Of a stretch of DNA of 64,000 bases, positions 1 to 11,789 are shown one piece after another. Within the stretch, counting starts at the first letter, position 1. Every line of letters begins with the position of its first letter. The stretch is taken from assembly GCA_020091685.1 (NCBI GenBank), contig CM034603.1, positions 2,939,348 through 3,003,347 on the forward strand. Reading direction: 5' to 3'. This stretch comes from Lutjanus erythropterus (Eukaryota > Chordata > Actinopteri > Lutjaniformes > Lutjanidae). The notes under the pieces were generated by a model. It did no database searches, was not told where the DNA came from, and saw only the letters and a list, made by a program, of their open reading frames with translations. The translations under genes were made by a program, and so were the position numbers.

Positions 1-1160
1 CATGGCTCTAGCACGTCACTGAGCCATGTTTCAGGTCCACCCAAAAAATCCTGAACAAAGAAATGATGAACAAAAGTTTAACTCCACAATTCAATAACAC
101 ATATTTCTCAGTGTTTTCATGTTTTCAGTAACTATGCTCTGATGTGTTTAGAAGAAAAACTCCCTTTTTCCTTTACACTGACTTTAGTGTAGCCTTATGT
201 TATGTACTGCAATGGTTTGGGCCATCTCATGTCCTACTTTTCTCAATAAGATTCTGCTAATCTAAAATTCATCTGCTCATATTTCTGAAAATGCAAAAAA
301 TCAACATTCTAAGGACTTCCATCTTCCAGACTGATGGACTTCCTTTAACCAATACAAGCTGAAACACACAGGAGCATCTCTTCGGAACAATCTACCTACG
401 TCACAATGGTCAACATGCACATTATAATTTCTCAAAAAATATCAGAAAAGTTCACTGACCAGCCAAGATTTATAACACTTCTTTCACTGTGATGCATCAC
501 TACTTGTGGACATATACTTTGATGTAAAGTGTTATATAACTGTTTAGTCTTGACAGTTTGAAGAATGACTATTGTTATTCATATGGGAGAGGTAAATTCA
601 AAAGCCTATTTAGCTTCTATACTGTTTGCACAATATTCAATCTTTTTATTGCTCTTATTGTCTTGTTTTATGCTGAATACCTAACCTGCTCTGATCAACA
701 CATGTAAAAGTACTGCCTACTGACCACCAGTTCTCTTGGAAAATCTTGTTCAATACTGTTCATCACCACTCGTAGAAGAACATCATGTGGAGCTCAGTGT
801 GGTGATCATGAGAGGATGGCAAGAGTGTTCAAAGACTGGGAAAGTTATTTCACTGTGCATTTAATATACTCATATCATCTTACAGCAGAGACTGATCTAA
901 TCATTCATGCTTTGTGCTTTTTGGACTCATAATCTTTCAAAGTAAATCTACTTAACACTTCAAATTCTGTTTTTCTATTTATTTTGTATTTGCTTCCAAG
1001 TCTGTTTAACACCCCTGAGGTTACAGCTGAAAGAATGAGGCGTATATTGTCATATACGCCATAATAATACATTCAAGCAACACATCAATTAAATGGAATA
1101 CATGAATGTAATTATAATCAGATCTACTCATGCTGTAATTATTTGCCACTGATGTAAGCT
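1..1160. other. AT-rich non-coding stretch, nothing assigned
   Basis: I see no coding frame with recognisable motifs, no terminal inverted repeat and no tandem array here. Composition is AT-rich, as in the rest of the window. Confidence 0.6.
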
Positions 1161-1164
1161 TATT

Positions 1165-1335
1165 AACTTGTGCATTCACAGAGTCAGCAATTTGTTTCCA
1201 GCTGTTGTTCCTGCAATATGCAGCTGCAACTGTGTTGATTTTAGCCTGGATTATGTGTTTAAATTCTTCGTCTACTATTACAGTTTGCTCTGTGTTTGTA
1301 AAATATGCCACTCTGCTGCCAGTAGACCTGTCCAT
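1165..1335 (-). pseudogene. MYB/SANT-like DNA-binding fragment, Harbinger-transposon type
   Basis: The minus-strand frame starting at 1335 reads a charged helix followed by the motif SWKQIADSVNA, close to the W-x-x-I/V-A-x-x-V-N-A signature of MYB/SANT-like (NAIF1/TSNARE1-type) proteins. In fish these are usually the DNA-binding partner encoded by Harbinger transposons. The likeness covers roughly residues 9 to 57 of the frame. After that the protein becomes hydrophobic and unrelated, so only part of the domain remains. A complete MYB-like protein of this type would be about 250 to 300 residues, so this is a broken piece. No HARBI1-type nuclease is visible nearby. The alternative, a chance frame, is less likely given the W/V-N-A spacing. 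Confidence 0.5.
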
Positions 1336-1485
1336 GTTTGCATGGATAGATTGATTGACTTATTGAGTTGATGTCCACCGTTGTGTGACACCAAAAGCAT
1401 GATTGCAGATGTTAGTCTTAGAGAAGCCAGATAACGTAAAGATATCCCTGATATGTTGAACTTGCGGCACAGTTGTGTTTGTGTA

Positions 1486-2474
1486 AAGTTCATGTCAAAA
1501 GGCGTAACTGGAAGACTATCCATATGGCTACAGAATTACTTCCAAGGAAGATCCATCAGAGTTGTGTGCTCTGGTCAGTCTTTGACAACACACCCCATCA
1601 AGGCATCAGTATCTCAAGGATCCAATCTCGGCCCATTATTATTCTCCATTTTCTTATGATATGATATTCACATGAGGTTGTGGAACAATGCAGAAACAAC
1701 ATGTTTCTGTAAACAGGTGATTCCACTATCACTGCATCCATAACATCATCAAATGGGTCTGAGATCACACCAAGCCTAACCAAAGACCTATCATTCGAAA
1801 GCGGTCTGATGCCTAGAGGGTCATCTCCGAGCCCACCAAGTGTAGTACAATGATCCTGTTCAGGAAGAGGAATCCATCTTGCCCTGATCTTTTCTTTGAG
1901 AGGAGATGAAAGTTCTAGGACTATGCATGGAGAGCAAACTCCAGCCATCTGTCCTACTTGTTGTCCTGCAAATGTGCTGGACAACATCTCAGACCTTTGT
2001 GGAGGCTGGCCAACAAGCCTGATCCTAAAGGCAGAACCAACATCTACAAAACTCAGCTGAGTATTCTTGCTTTACCTGAATGAATGCCTCACAACTCACT
2101 CTTAGCCAGCCAGATATCATCCAGAAAAAGGCAACAAAGATCACTGATGTTGATAAGGACTCTGCTGTAGAGGATTATGCATCACCAAGCTGAGCCATCG
2201 TGGAACAGTTGCTGCCACAACTGGTCTTTTTGTAGATGCATATTACGAACTGTCCAGCAGGTTTTAAATCAGTGCTCCCCTCGACTCCTCCCCAGGTTGA
2301 AGCACTTGGAGGTTTCCACCGCCTTGTCAACTCCCAGAACTCACACTGAACGCCTTGACAGGCGATATCTCCTACTGCTGTAACAACATGGAACAGCCTC
2401 CCCCCTGCTGTTGTTGGAGACATCACATCAAGAGGCGTTCATGCCTTCAAGAAGAAATGGAATAAACACCTACT
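1486..2474 (+). pseudogene. Decayed non-LTR retrotransposon (CR1/Jockey-like), 3' half of reverse transcriptase
   Basis: The translated plus strand, across several frameshifts, carries in order: a fragment ending in SQGSNLGPLLFSIF (the box before the YADD catalytic motif) near 1609-1659; a piece with FRKRNPSCPDLFF near 1850-1900; a stretch WRLANKPDPKGR followed by a short Tyr/Gln-rich piece near 2000-2070; and a C-terminal TWNSLPPAVV near 2380-2408 followed by basic residues. This order is that of the palm-to-C-terminus part of CR1/Jockey-clade LINE polymerases. The catalytic YADD box itself is not readable, and stop codons and frameshifts break every frame. The 5' part is missing, as expected of a truncated insertion. 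It begins about 150 bp after the MYB-like fragment on the opposite strand. Confidence 0.75.
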
Positions 2475-2952
2475 CAGCATGAAACTCCAATTCTAAAGCT
2501 CAAGGACTTCAAACAAATCAGCTTCATATATATTCCTGAGTAGCTGCAGATCAGTGCTAGGCTCTCTGAATGGTATTCATGAAACTTGTACCTGCAAAAG
2601 CAAAATTTTTTAAAAAGTATATTACAGTACCAACTCTTTACAGGTTTTCTGAAGCCAGAGCTATGTCCCAAATATGTCAAAACTGATGCTAAGCAGGATC
2701 TCAGTGATGTTTACAACAGGAAAATGTCACAAATGAGTATCTTCAAACCAACAGCCACGCTAAATTATGCTAATATGCTCGCAATGACACTGTTAGCATA
2801 CTGATGTTTATCAGTTATAAAGCTTCCCGTTGTAACCATCCTAAATCGTGAGCTTTTTCAGGGATTTGGTCATAAACCAAAGTACTAGATATATTGAACA
2901 TCTGGGCTGATCATGGGGCTGCAAGAAAAGTCCAGAGAAATTAGGATGGATC
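2475..2952. other. Non-coding spacer
   Basis: Between the LINE fragment and the hAT element I see only short chance frames and no repeat structure. Confidence 0.5.
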
Positions 2953-3101
2953 GTCTAGACCAGGGGTATTCAACTAAAATTCAAAGAGGTCCAGTTAGAG
3001 AAAATTTCCTAGAGCAAAGATCCAGAACATTATAATGTCTAACTTGTGTTATGAGAGTGATATATACTGAAGTAGTGTAGTAGTTGTATCAACATCTACA
3101 T

Positions 3102-3180
3102 CAGGGGTGTCAAACTCATTTTGGTTCAGGGGCCACATACAGACCAATTTGATCTCAAGTGGGCTGGACCAGGAAAATTA
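3102..3180 (+). mobile_element. Second hAT left end inside the larger element
   Basis: The sequence starting CAGGGGTGTCAAACTCATT, followed by a short GGGGCCACAT segment, is the typical left terminus of a common fish hAT MITE. I do not find the matching right end ending ACCCCTG close by, so it is either truncated or its partner is lost. Confidence 0.6.
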
Positions 3181-3339
3181 AAGCATAATCTATTGATTAT
3201 TCTGGTGATTAATCGAGTAATCAGATAAGAAATATTGTGTGTTCGGCATTTTTTTCTATTACATTACTTTTGCTTTATTTAAGAACAATAGTAATACACA
3301 AAAGAGAAGATAAGACAGGTCTATTAAATGAACAACTAT

Positions 3340-3838
3340 AAATTACTAAAGTAAAAATACTCAGTAAAGTAACTTTACTTTTAATATAGATTTACTTTTA
3401 CTGTTTTTACTTTACTTTCTACTTTTTTTTCTCATGTACAAAAGGTAAAAGTAAAGGCAGTAATGTCTGCAGAAACCACAAACAGAAGATGGATCTAACT
3501 CTTTTAAGTGAAACAGTCACCAGAATGTTTTGTTAACATGTTAAAATCACAACATTTTTCTTCTGGAGCAGGACAGACGCTCCCAGACCCCCAGAGGACA
3601 GGGGACTGGTTTACCAACATGACACCTTTTTCTCCTCTTATGAGTTTGCAGATCTGTATTTAGTCAAAAAATAACGATAAGAATACATTAAAGTACAACA
3701 ACAGCAATAAAAATGTTGATTTTTCAAAAAAGGAAACAATAACATGCAAAATATTTAAATTGTAATTAAGTAAAAACACTAATACCACAATGTAAAAATA
3801 CCTAAGTAAAGAATGTGAGTATTTTTTCCATCACAGCA
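3340..3838. repeat. AGTAAAA/TTTACTT-rich dispersed repeat
   Basis: Runs of AAGTAA and TTACTTTTA occur in both orientations between 3340 and 3430, and again from 3765 to 3838 with a terminal-looking TTTTTCCATCACAG. This resembles a fish MITE group whose ends are dominated by AAGTAAAAGTAC-like words, also found at 16714, 22584 and 54590. Confidence 0.45.
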
Positions 3839-3971
3839 GGTCAGTGATCAGTGTTTCAGTGACTCTCTGTGGATCAGTGAATAGTGTTTTATTTATGGCG
3901 GCCCGCCACATTAAAAACATCGACACCACAACATGATTTTCTATTTTTGGATCTGCGCACCTTTTTCGGTT

Positions 3972-4089
3972 GTGTCTAGAAGGTAACGCTTTATTTGCAC
4001 AACTCTCGCGAGATTTGTGTTCGTTATTTTTTACTAAAATAATCAAACTCGCGCGATCTTTCACGGGTCTAGGGTTCCCTTCTAGACAC
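3972..4089. repeat. 118-bp imperfect hairpin with CGCG-rich arms
   Basis: The 16-bp arms at 3972-3987 and 4074-4089 are inverted copies with 15 of 16 matches. Inside them TCTCGCGAGA (4004-4013) and a CTCGCGCGA segment (about 4048-4057) continue the pairing loosely. CpGs are rare elsewhere in the window, so this cluster stands out. Confidence 0.65.
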
Positions 4090-4702
4090 GACCCTCTCTG
4101 TCTCTCTGTCAAACTACAGACAGCAGACTGTCTGTAAACAGCACGATGTTACACTCTGCAGTGTTTCACACAAAGACTTTATTTGTGTGGACACCCAGGT
4201 TTGGTTTGTGACCTGTTTTGGCATTTTTATTTTTTTTTAATCAGTCCAAGAGGACGACGGTATCAGTGATTGATTAGTGATCAGTCTGCCCTCCTCTCCT
4301 CCCTCACCTGTTCACTCTGCTGTGAGAAGGTCTGAAAATTTCTCACAGAGAAACACAGACTCTCCCGTTTTACGTATAGGCCTCCTTATACAGTTGTTTA
4401 ATTTTATAAGTGCATCTGGTTGGAGTCGATGTCATTAACCATCACGTTAGTTTCTGTTGTAATAAACTCCGTCATTAACAACAGTCTCCTCCACACGCAG
4501 CTTCTCTGCAGTTGGTCTGTGCATTTCCTGATCAGATAAACCAGCGCCGGAAAGACTAGAAAAGTTGCACCAGTTAAAATAGAAGCGTCCCGTCAACATT
4601 TAAAATCTCTTAATAATTTATTGGTTATAGGTCTGGGTATAGGACGGCATGTGGGTCCAGACTCAGACCGTGGTCCACCAGTTAGGGACCCCTGGTCTAG
4701 AA

Positions 4703-5220
4703 AATGTGGAGCCACTAAGGGTGACCAGATCCCAACAAATGGGGGACAAAGATTATGTTTGTGTGGGACAATGTGGGATACATTACAATATTTATATATT
4801 GTCTATCTAACATTTCTATTCTGCACCTTAGCTTATAGCATCTCTATGCTTTATCCTCAGGGTAGGACAGAACAGACCATAGATAAGTACTTTCCCAGTC
4901 TTTGTTGTAGCTGTATATCTTTTTTTTGACAGTTTCCATTATATTCTGCCTGAATCTGCATAGCTTGTGCTTTTCTGGTGATTGCCTTACTTATTTTCAT
5001 GACAGTAAGTGAGTAGATTTTAGAAAAGCATGCGTCCTAGTGGTTGGACTTATGAAAACTAGAGCCAAAAAAAAAAAAAAAAGGGACATCATCTCAATAA
5101 TAAATAAATAATAATAAAACTTACATTGCAAAGTCTCAAATGTTTTGGTGTTTTTTGGCTTACATATTAGATCATTTTCTGGTTATACAAAATGGTGCAG
5201 TACATTGATTTCTTTTTAGT
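4703..5220. other. Non-coding, one poly-A tract
   Basis: No element is recognised. A run of 16 A lies at 5067-5082 followed by an AATAAT-rich segment, which could be a retrotransposon tail but has no identifiable body. Confidence 0.5.
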
Positions 5221-5224
5221 ATTC

Positions 5225-5805
5225 CTATCAAATGCTGATACTTTGTCACAGCCCTCGGCATCACATATGGATGCACAAGGTACCTGTGACACATCAGATG
5301 ACTCTCATCCAAGAGACTGGGGTTTGGGTCCCTGTGTGAAACCAAGTTATTTAAAGTTTTAAGTTACATAATGTTAAGCATGTCGCACAACACACTTCAG
5401 TTATGATGGCTTACTTAACATAACATATTTATTTTAACGTTACTACAAGGAGTTTTAAATTGTTATGAAAAAGTCCCAATTTAATACTGATGCCTCTGTA
5501 TGACCTACAAAACAAACAAGACCATCGGTGAGAAGATTAGCTGTTTCTATTTAATTGTACTTGATGCCTGCCACTGGGCCAGATTCTCAGTGAAATCAGA
5601 GGAACCAAGCCTGTGTTTACATTTTTAAAACATTAAAAACAAGCAGAAGCTTATATTTTGTAGTTATGGAGGAAACACTAGTGCTTTTGTCCACAGGGGC
5701 CACCAAAATCACCACAAATTTAACCTTACCAAGTTGTTTTGTTACTAAAATCTATCCAAGTAGTTTTACTGCCTAACCCTAACCAACATGCATATTTCAC
5801 AAAGT
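5225..5805 (-). repeat. Fragments of the GGTTAGG-type satellite-like repeat family
   Basis: At 5725-5800 the minus strand reads GGTTAGGGTTAGGCAGTAAA followed by an AACTACTTGG word and a TTTTGTTAC word, as in the repeat units of the array at 59640-60305. The preceding part (5245-5345, with a GTTTGGGTCCCTGTGTGAAA stretch) resembles sequence that I recall flanking this family in fish. The copies are strongly diverged. Confidence 0.45.
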
Positions 5806-7590
5806 TAACCACATTTTAAAAGGAAATAAACGTGCGTTTAAATGTGGAAAAAATGATCATTTTGGTAGCAAAACTCAGAAGTATGGTTATGAGACACAGC
5901 TTTAGGTTAATTTTATCAAAAAATCCAAACACACTCACCAATATTGAAAACAATATTCACTCACTGAAAAGGGATTTTTGCATGAAACCTTGTTATTCAT
6001 GTAGTTTGGTGCATTACCTGGATGTACAAAGCAACCCCACACTTGTGTAATCAGTGGAAACAGGACTATCTTTAGATGGCCTATGCCTTCTGTAATCACA
6101 CTGTACTGTATGAGCCGCAGTCTGCAGAAGGTGTTACAGATGGCTGAAAATACAAAGCAAACAGGCACAACAGTGGTCCTACACACATTTTAAATACGTT
6201 CTGTACAAAACAAAATGCTGTAGGGTGAACGTATGTGTCTCCATAAAGCACTGTAAAGCTTTATGGGAATGTGGGGGAACTGAGAAAACATGTACTGTAG
6301 CCTATGCAAAACTTTCTGAAACAACAGAACAATCTGGCATATATCCTACAGCAGGCCATATGGTGTAGTCGTAGTCTAAGGCACTGAAGAACAGTCAGTC
6401 ATTGTCTTTGCAGTGCTAATATGATACAGTCTATTGTCAGAATACTTTGTGTCATACTTACTGTTTCACACTGAACTGTTTGTATTGTAGAAATTTGGCA
6501 GATATGTCTGGCCCACCTCCCATTCAGACAGATTTCCACCCACTCTGCTCCGCGTTAGGTTAGGTACGGTATATTTTCTCTAAAAGAAGAAGAAACAACT
6601 GGACTAAAAGCTTTTGACGATAAGGAAGATGTGTCTGCTGAACTTCCAGCAGGACATGTAGGTTTAATTTACACTACATCACATGTTTCATCAAAATGTT
6701 GCTTCTGCTTTACACTGTATGAAAGGCTTCTCTCTCAGGTCATGAAATCCCTGCAGCACATGAAGGCAGCAGGATATCTAGCCAGTGCACAGAGCTGTTA
6801 CGCACCATCATCATCATCATCATCAATTCAGTTTCATTAGTTTTAATTCTAATCATTGTTATCTGATAGAACATGAGACTCATCTGTGTTTGGTGGCAGA
6901 TTTGTGGTGATATGTTCAAAAATCACAATATGGCTCATGCCAATTTTCAGATCGCAGGAAGTGCAATATTTCTCAAAGGCAAATTTTTTGTCAAAATACT
7001 ATTTTAAATTAATTATTGTCATGCTGTAGAGATGTCATAGCCTTCACATCTGATTCTACAGACTCAAAGAAAACATCTTTGTTTGGTGCAGATCATACCA
7101 CAATGATATGTTTTCAATAGAAATGAGAATAATGATATGAAAATTAGCATTCCTTCTCATGTTGCAAATCATACTGGAATTGCAATATCAATCAAAATAA
7201 TTCAAAATAATTGTTCAGCCTAGTTCATGTCATGACACTTTAACTGTGACTGGTACAGCTGTTTCAGGTGTACATGGAGATGCACAGTGCATGCACCAGT
7301 GCGTGCACTGTGCATTTACTGTTCAAATTCAGCTGAGGGTCCAAAATATAAAACTGAAAGTGCAATGTATGTTTTTGCACCCTGAACTGGGCCTGTGTCA
7401 GACAAACGCACAAAACTTATGGATCCATTTATGATGATTATTCATTTTAAAAAAGTTTAAGGGCCATGCAAATTACAGGAGTTTCCTGAGATAAAGAACA
7501 AAATGAGACAGTGCCAGGAGATGGCCAAGAAATACGGGAGAAAACTGGGAAAAACTTGAATTTTAGCAGGTATGCTTTGATGGCCAGGCA
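5806..7590. other. Non-coding, one short ATC repeat
   Basis: There are no supported genes or complete elements. A short (ATC)n tract lies at 6804-6825. The small open frames here have no recognisable motifs. Confidence 0.5.
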
Positions 7591-7595
7591 TGCCT

Positions 7596-8036
7596 ACATT
7601 GCATTACAGCCACACTGCAGCAGCTGGAGCTCATCGCAGCCATTCTGCACAATGCTTGTGATTCTACCACCAGCGCCTCGGATCGTCCCAGAAGTGGCTC
7701 TCCGCTCCACTCCGAATACACAATCTGTCATACACAGTCTGTTTTTGATGGATGCCACGTCAGTCAGCAAAACACAGCGGGCAGGAAGTCAAACACAATA
7801 AAAGCAGAGAGAATCCGGTCAATTTTGAAAGTAAAAGTCCTCATGTAGACTTCTGATCATCAAGACAAACAAACTATTTAACTACATAGTGTACTTATCC
7901 ATGGTGGAAGCACAAAAAGCAAGGAAAGAGGGCCAAATCAACAAAATCTGAGCAAGTAAACATAATCAGGCAGGCAAAATTTCTGAAATGCTGCTGGTGG
8001 GGGCTGTGGACGTGTGGAGGACAGATTAAAACCATG
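7596..8036 (+). repeat. Dispersed repeat, copy 1 (inverted partner at 41050-41450)
   Basis: Shared words in the same order, read on opposite strands in the two copies, include AGCTGGAGCT near the start, CCCAGAAGTGGC in the middle, GAGAATCCGGT, TCTGAGCAAGTAAACATAAT and CTGCTGGTGGGG near the end. About 400 bp align with indels. I recognise it as a family common in fish genomes but cannot place it in a transposon superfamily; no coding capacity is seen. Confidence 0.7.
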
Positions 8037-8039
8037 GCT

Positions 8040-10005
8040 CAGACATGCCATGCCAGTGGAGTCACCCAGTCACAGGACTTGTGTTAAAGTGAGGAAAAGA
8101 TCTTGGTCAAATACTGGAAAGATTTAGTATGTTGGATACACATTAAGAGCTTGTTGGAGCCCGATCATAATGCTAGTTTTAAGGTGAAAGAATTACACTA
8201 TGTATAAGATAAAAATGAATAGATACACATAATTATCTCAGAGACCTTCACAGATGCTTTGAAATTCCAGCAGGGACCACTAGAAGTCCACTGACCCTCA
8301 GTTGGGAAACGGTGATAAAGACAAACCATGCTGAACTACTTGGGATGCAGCAGTATTACTACTCTGAATAACAGACGTAGCAAGAGGCAGACACTTTGCA
8401 CCTATGCATTTTTCTCTCTGACTTATAAGAGCTGCAATTGCTCTGCAATGAAATTAGGCTACACTCACTTTCCAAATTGTCTCTGCCTGAACAAATCACC
8501 TTTCCACCTCCTTCTGGGCTCGGGAATCTTCGGGGGCTTCATGACTAATGGAAACGGGCATGAAGAGAAGCCCCGGTCTGATTTTATTCTCTTCATTGTA
8601 CTGAATTCCCTCTCACAGGCAGCAGATGCCAGTAATCATCGGGAGGTGGTGAAATTAGTCTTCCCGCTGGGTGTCCGAAAGTAAATCTGTTCCATGCAAG
8701 TTTAGTCGAGCCTATCTGAAGAATCTTGTTGATCACCTAAGTAGTATTCCACTCCTGGTGAGGATCCTTTGGGCAGTCACAGGTCATGTGTTCCATAAGG
8801 ACCTGATATTGATCGATCACTTTGCACAATAAGGATGTACGTGGCCAGCCAGGTCTTCTGAGCTCCAGGTCACTCGTCTGGGTCCAAGAAGCTGCACGCT
8901 GCCTCTTGCAGTCAATATATAATAATAGTTTCAATGTGGCCAACTGTTAGCAATGTTTAATTTGACCTTCCTCATGTGTTTGCTTTACTAACTCTCTATG
9001 TTAGTTCTTGTGTTTGGTGAGGGGAAGACACTGTAGTGTGGCACACTGTTTGCATCATATCTGATACAGTACCAATATGATCAATAACTTCTAAAACCTG
9101 TCATATCAACCTGAGACATGTCTTCTGCCCCCTTGTGGATCATCAGTGCACTCCAGGCAGCAGCTGCTGACCTGTTGGTGCAAAATCCAACATGGCTGCC
9201 TTCACATAATGACAGAAAATCTTTGCTAATTTTGAAAATGTTACAGTAAAACTAACATTCAAATTACTTCTAATATTTCAATATACATATTTACTTAAGT
9301 GAAACAACCTATAATTACTTAATATTTTGAAACTTATTGTATAGCAAAATCATGTTGAAAATGTATGTATCTAAGCTCATCTGTGAATCCCTCAGTTATT
9401 ATTCTATTGAATTTCATGATGCAATCTACATTATTCCACCACAATCTGAGCTCATTACAGTTATATTGACCAATTCAGTTGACATTGATTGAACTGTTTT
9501 TGCTCTGACAACATGAAATAAAAAGATTCCTGTTTGAAAATAGAACCAAACGAGTGGAAATGTGCCAAATTTTTCACAAGATAAAACCACAATATTTGTA
9601 ATTGTTTTCTAAAATACAAATTATTGTGATCAGTGAATTTTCATAAATACCCAACATATCAAATATGATGCAAACAAAACATCATATATGTAAATGATTT
9701 TTTTTTTCTTTTGATTTTGTCAAAAGCTCCAATAAACACTTCAAGTATAAAAAATAGAATTTTCTGGCAATTATTTCATGTGTCAGGCTTTACAGAGTAA
9801 AAAGAAACATCTAAAGGTGGTATAAATCAAACAGTTTCTTCTGACATTTACATGTCTTTTAACATTCAACAGAAGCCTATCATTAAAATCCAGACTAAAG
9901 CATGGTATAAACCAGTGAGGCAATATATATGATTGACAGCTGATATGAATTACTCATAAGTACAACTTGAGTGCAATAATCAGTTTATTCACACTGATAT
10001 ATTAC
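8040..10005. other. Non-coding; one balanced-composition block at 8440-8690
   Basis: Most of this is AT-rich and featureless. The block 8440-8690 has more even base composition, no repeat signature and a 118-codon open frame (8328-8684) without any recognisable domain or codon pattern. It may be a conserved non-coding element rather than an exon, but nothing in the sequence alone settles that. Confidence 0.4.
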
Positions 10006-10009
10006 ATTT

Positions 10010-11530
10010 ACTGACAGTTTCTCTTCCCTACTCAGGCAGCTACAATTTGTCAAAAAGTACCTCCACTATATACAACTGTCAGGTCAACTAACAAATAACT
10101 TCATAGAAAGTAGGTCTGAACAAGTTATCAAAAGACTATGAAAGTCACTGAAGCTTCAGTTGTTTGATGAAGGTAAATCAGCAGACTCCAGACAACAAGC
10201 TAGAATATTTAACATTTCTGCATTAAAATGTCTAAAAACTGTCAGATATGTTACATATTGTGTTGTGTACTTACACAAGCCCAAATGTTTCCTTCAGTTG
10301 TCAAACCCAGAGAAATCTATAATTTATTCATGGTCATTAATAAGCTGCTAGTTTAGGGGTGGGCCATTATTTTTCATGGGGGGCCACATGAGAAACTGGT
10401 CAGGCTGCTGTTGGCCAGACACAAACAACATAAGGTCCTAATCATGGCCAAACCTCCAAATGGAATGGTCAAAAGTCTTCTTTATAGGTCACTTCTATTG
10501 TTGGTCACCCTTTCTGAATTGCCATGTGATGAATTGTGGACAAATACTTTGTTGGCAACGTCCAAAACTTGATGTTTTACAGTGAACCATGCAGGCTGCA
10601 ATGGAAGAAGAAGATGATGAAGACAAAGAAGAAGACGACGAAGACGAATGTACAGCACTGAGTGAATAAAGTTAGTTTAATATAAAACATACTGTTATCA
10701 TTACCAATGAACACAGCACTGACCCCTTTCAAAATAAAAGTCTGATAACAGTTTAATGATAAGCAAAATGCTACTGACTGTCAAGATTTGTGGTATTTCC
10801 ATGATGGTCCTGCAGGCTACATGAAACCTTTCCGTGGGCCACATCCAGCCCCCTGGGCCACATTTTGCCCAGGTCTGCGTTAGTTACTATAACTTCTGTG
10901 AAAACATGAGATATCAGTTATGTCAGAGAGTGAGGACGCATTGCAAACATGACTAAATGCAACATGAATAAAAGTTAATACATGCACCCAAATGTAAACA
11001 ACACAAGGATGTATATACAAATCCCTGACTTTGATGAAATACTCTTTCCAGAAAAAAGGCTCATACTAGTGAGCAGAGCCAGTGCAGCATGAAGTTGGTA
11101 TTAACCTAGAAGAGCTAACTGCAGCATTTACCATGTTTCATTTGCTTTCATTCAGTTTCTATTCCCTGCTTCGACAGCTACAATAAATCAAAAACAGCCT
11201 CTACTATACACAACTGTGAGGTCAGGTAACAAATTAGTTCTGAATAACTAATCAAAATACTATCAAAGTCACAGTTTGGCCGAGTGGAAAACACAAAAAA
11301 GTCAGAAGAGCTTCAGAAGTTTGATGACAGAATATCATAACTGAAGTACTGAGGTGCCCTACAGCCCATAAATTATATTCTCCAGACTTAAGATACAACT
11401 TAGACAAATAGAAATGACACAAGGATGTATACACATATCCATGAATATTGTTTAATATTCTTTCTAGAAGACATTAAGTGAGTGGAGCAGTGCAGCAGAA
11501 AGTTGACATGAACCTTTAAGAGATGGATGT
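10010..11530 (+). repeat. Old tandem duplication, two B-A units
   Basis: Block B occurs at 10010-10180 and 11145-11335 (shared words CAGCTACAAT, CACAACTGT/TACAACTGT, GTCAGGT, TCAAAGTCAC/GAAAGTCACT and TTTGATGA). Block A occurs at 11001-11113 and 11417-11521 (ACACAAGGATGTATA, then CAGTGCAGCA and a GAAGTTG/AAAGTTG word). The order B-A-B-A implies a tandem duplication. The first unit was later lengthened by the hAT MITE at 10354-10877. Confidence 0.65.
10354..10877. mobile_element. hAT MITE, 524 bp
   Basis: The left end TAGGGGTGGGCCATT and the right end, read inverted as CAGACCTGGGCAAAAT, are the GGGTGGGCAAA-type ends of a widespread hAT group. Flanking TGCTAGTT (10346-10353) and CGTTAGTT (10878-10885) match at 6 of 8 positions, both differences being transitions, as expected of an aged duplication. 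The body has GGGGGGCCACATG near the left and GGGCCACAT near the right end. A GAA/GAC-rich tract at 10601-10650 is internal. No transposase. Confidence 0.8.
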
Positions 11531-11789
11531 GGCAATTTTGCAAAACACCCCAAAACTTATTTAGATCAAAAGTTTTACTGTGATTTGATTCAGTGCTGGG
11601 TAAATAATTTACTGGACACCCAGCAATTTTTAACATATGATTAAAACATCATCTAGAGGTTTGGTTGCTAAGAGTTACATGAGGGGCCATTTCATAAATT
11701 AGCATAATGATTGCAATGCATTTTATGATTAGAGGAACTATTTGAGAATTAGTGGAATTAACTCATTATCAGGTAAAATAACGAAGAAA

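Larger units (their letters stand above)
2961..4694. mobile_element. hAT-type DNA transposon, internally decayed, with target-site duplication
   Basis: The left end begins CAGGGGTATTCAACT and the right end, read on the other strand, begins CAGGGGTCCCTAACT; 11 of 15 positions agree. Directly outside lie GTCTAGAC (2953-2960) and GTCTAGAA (4695-4702), a 7-of-8 match at the 8-bp length that hAT elements duplicate. Nothing inside codes for a hAT transposase (no dimerisation domain), so this is a non-autonomous or decayed copy. The inside is itself a mosaic: a second hAT-like end at 3102, AGTAAAA-rich repeat sequence at 3340-3840 and a CpG-containing hairpin at 3972-4089. Those internal pieces could be later insertions. 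Confidence 0.8.

Noticed and set aside
8328-8684. 118-codon open frame
   Set aside because: No domain, no codon pattern and no splice context that I can defend; kept only as a candidate conserved block.
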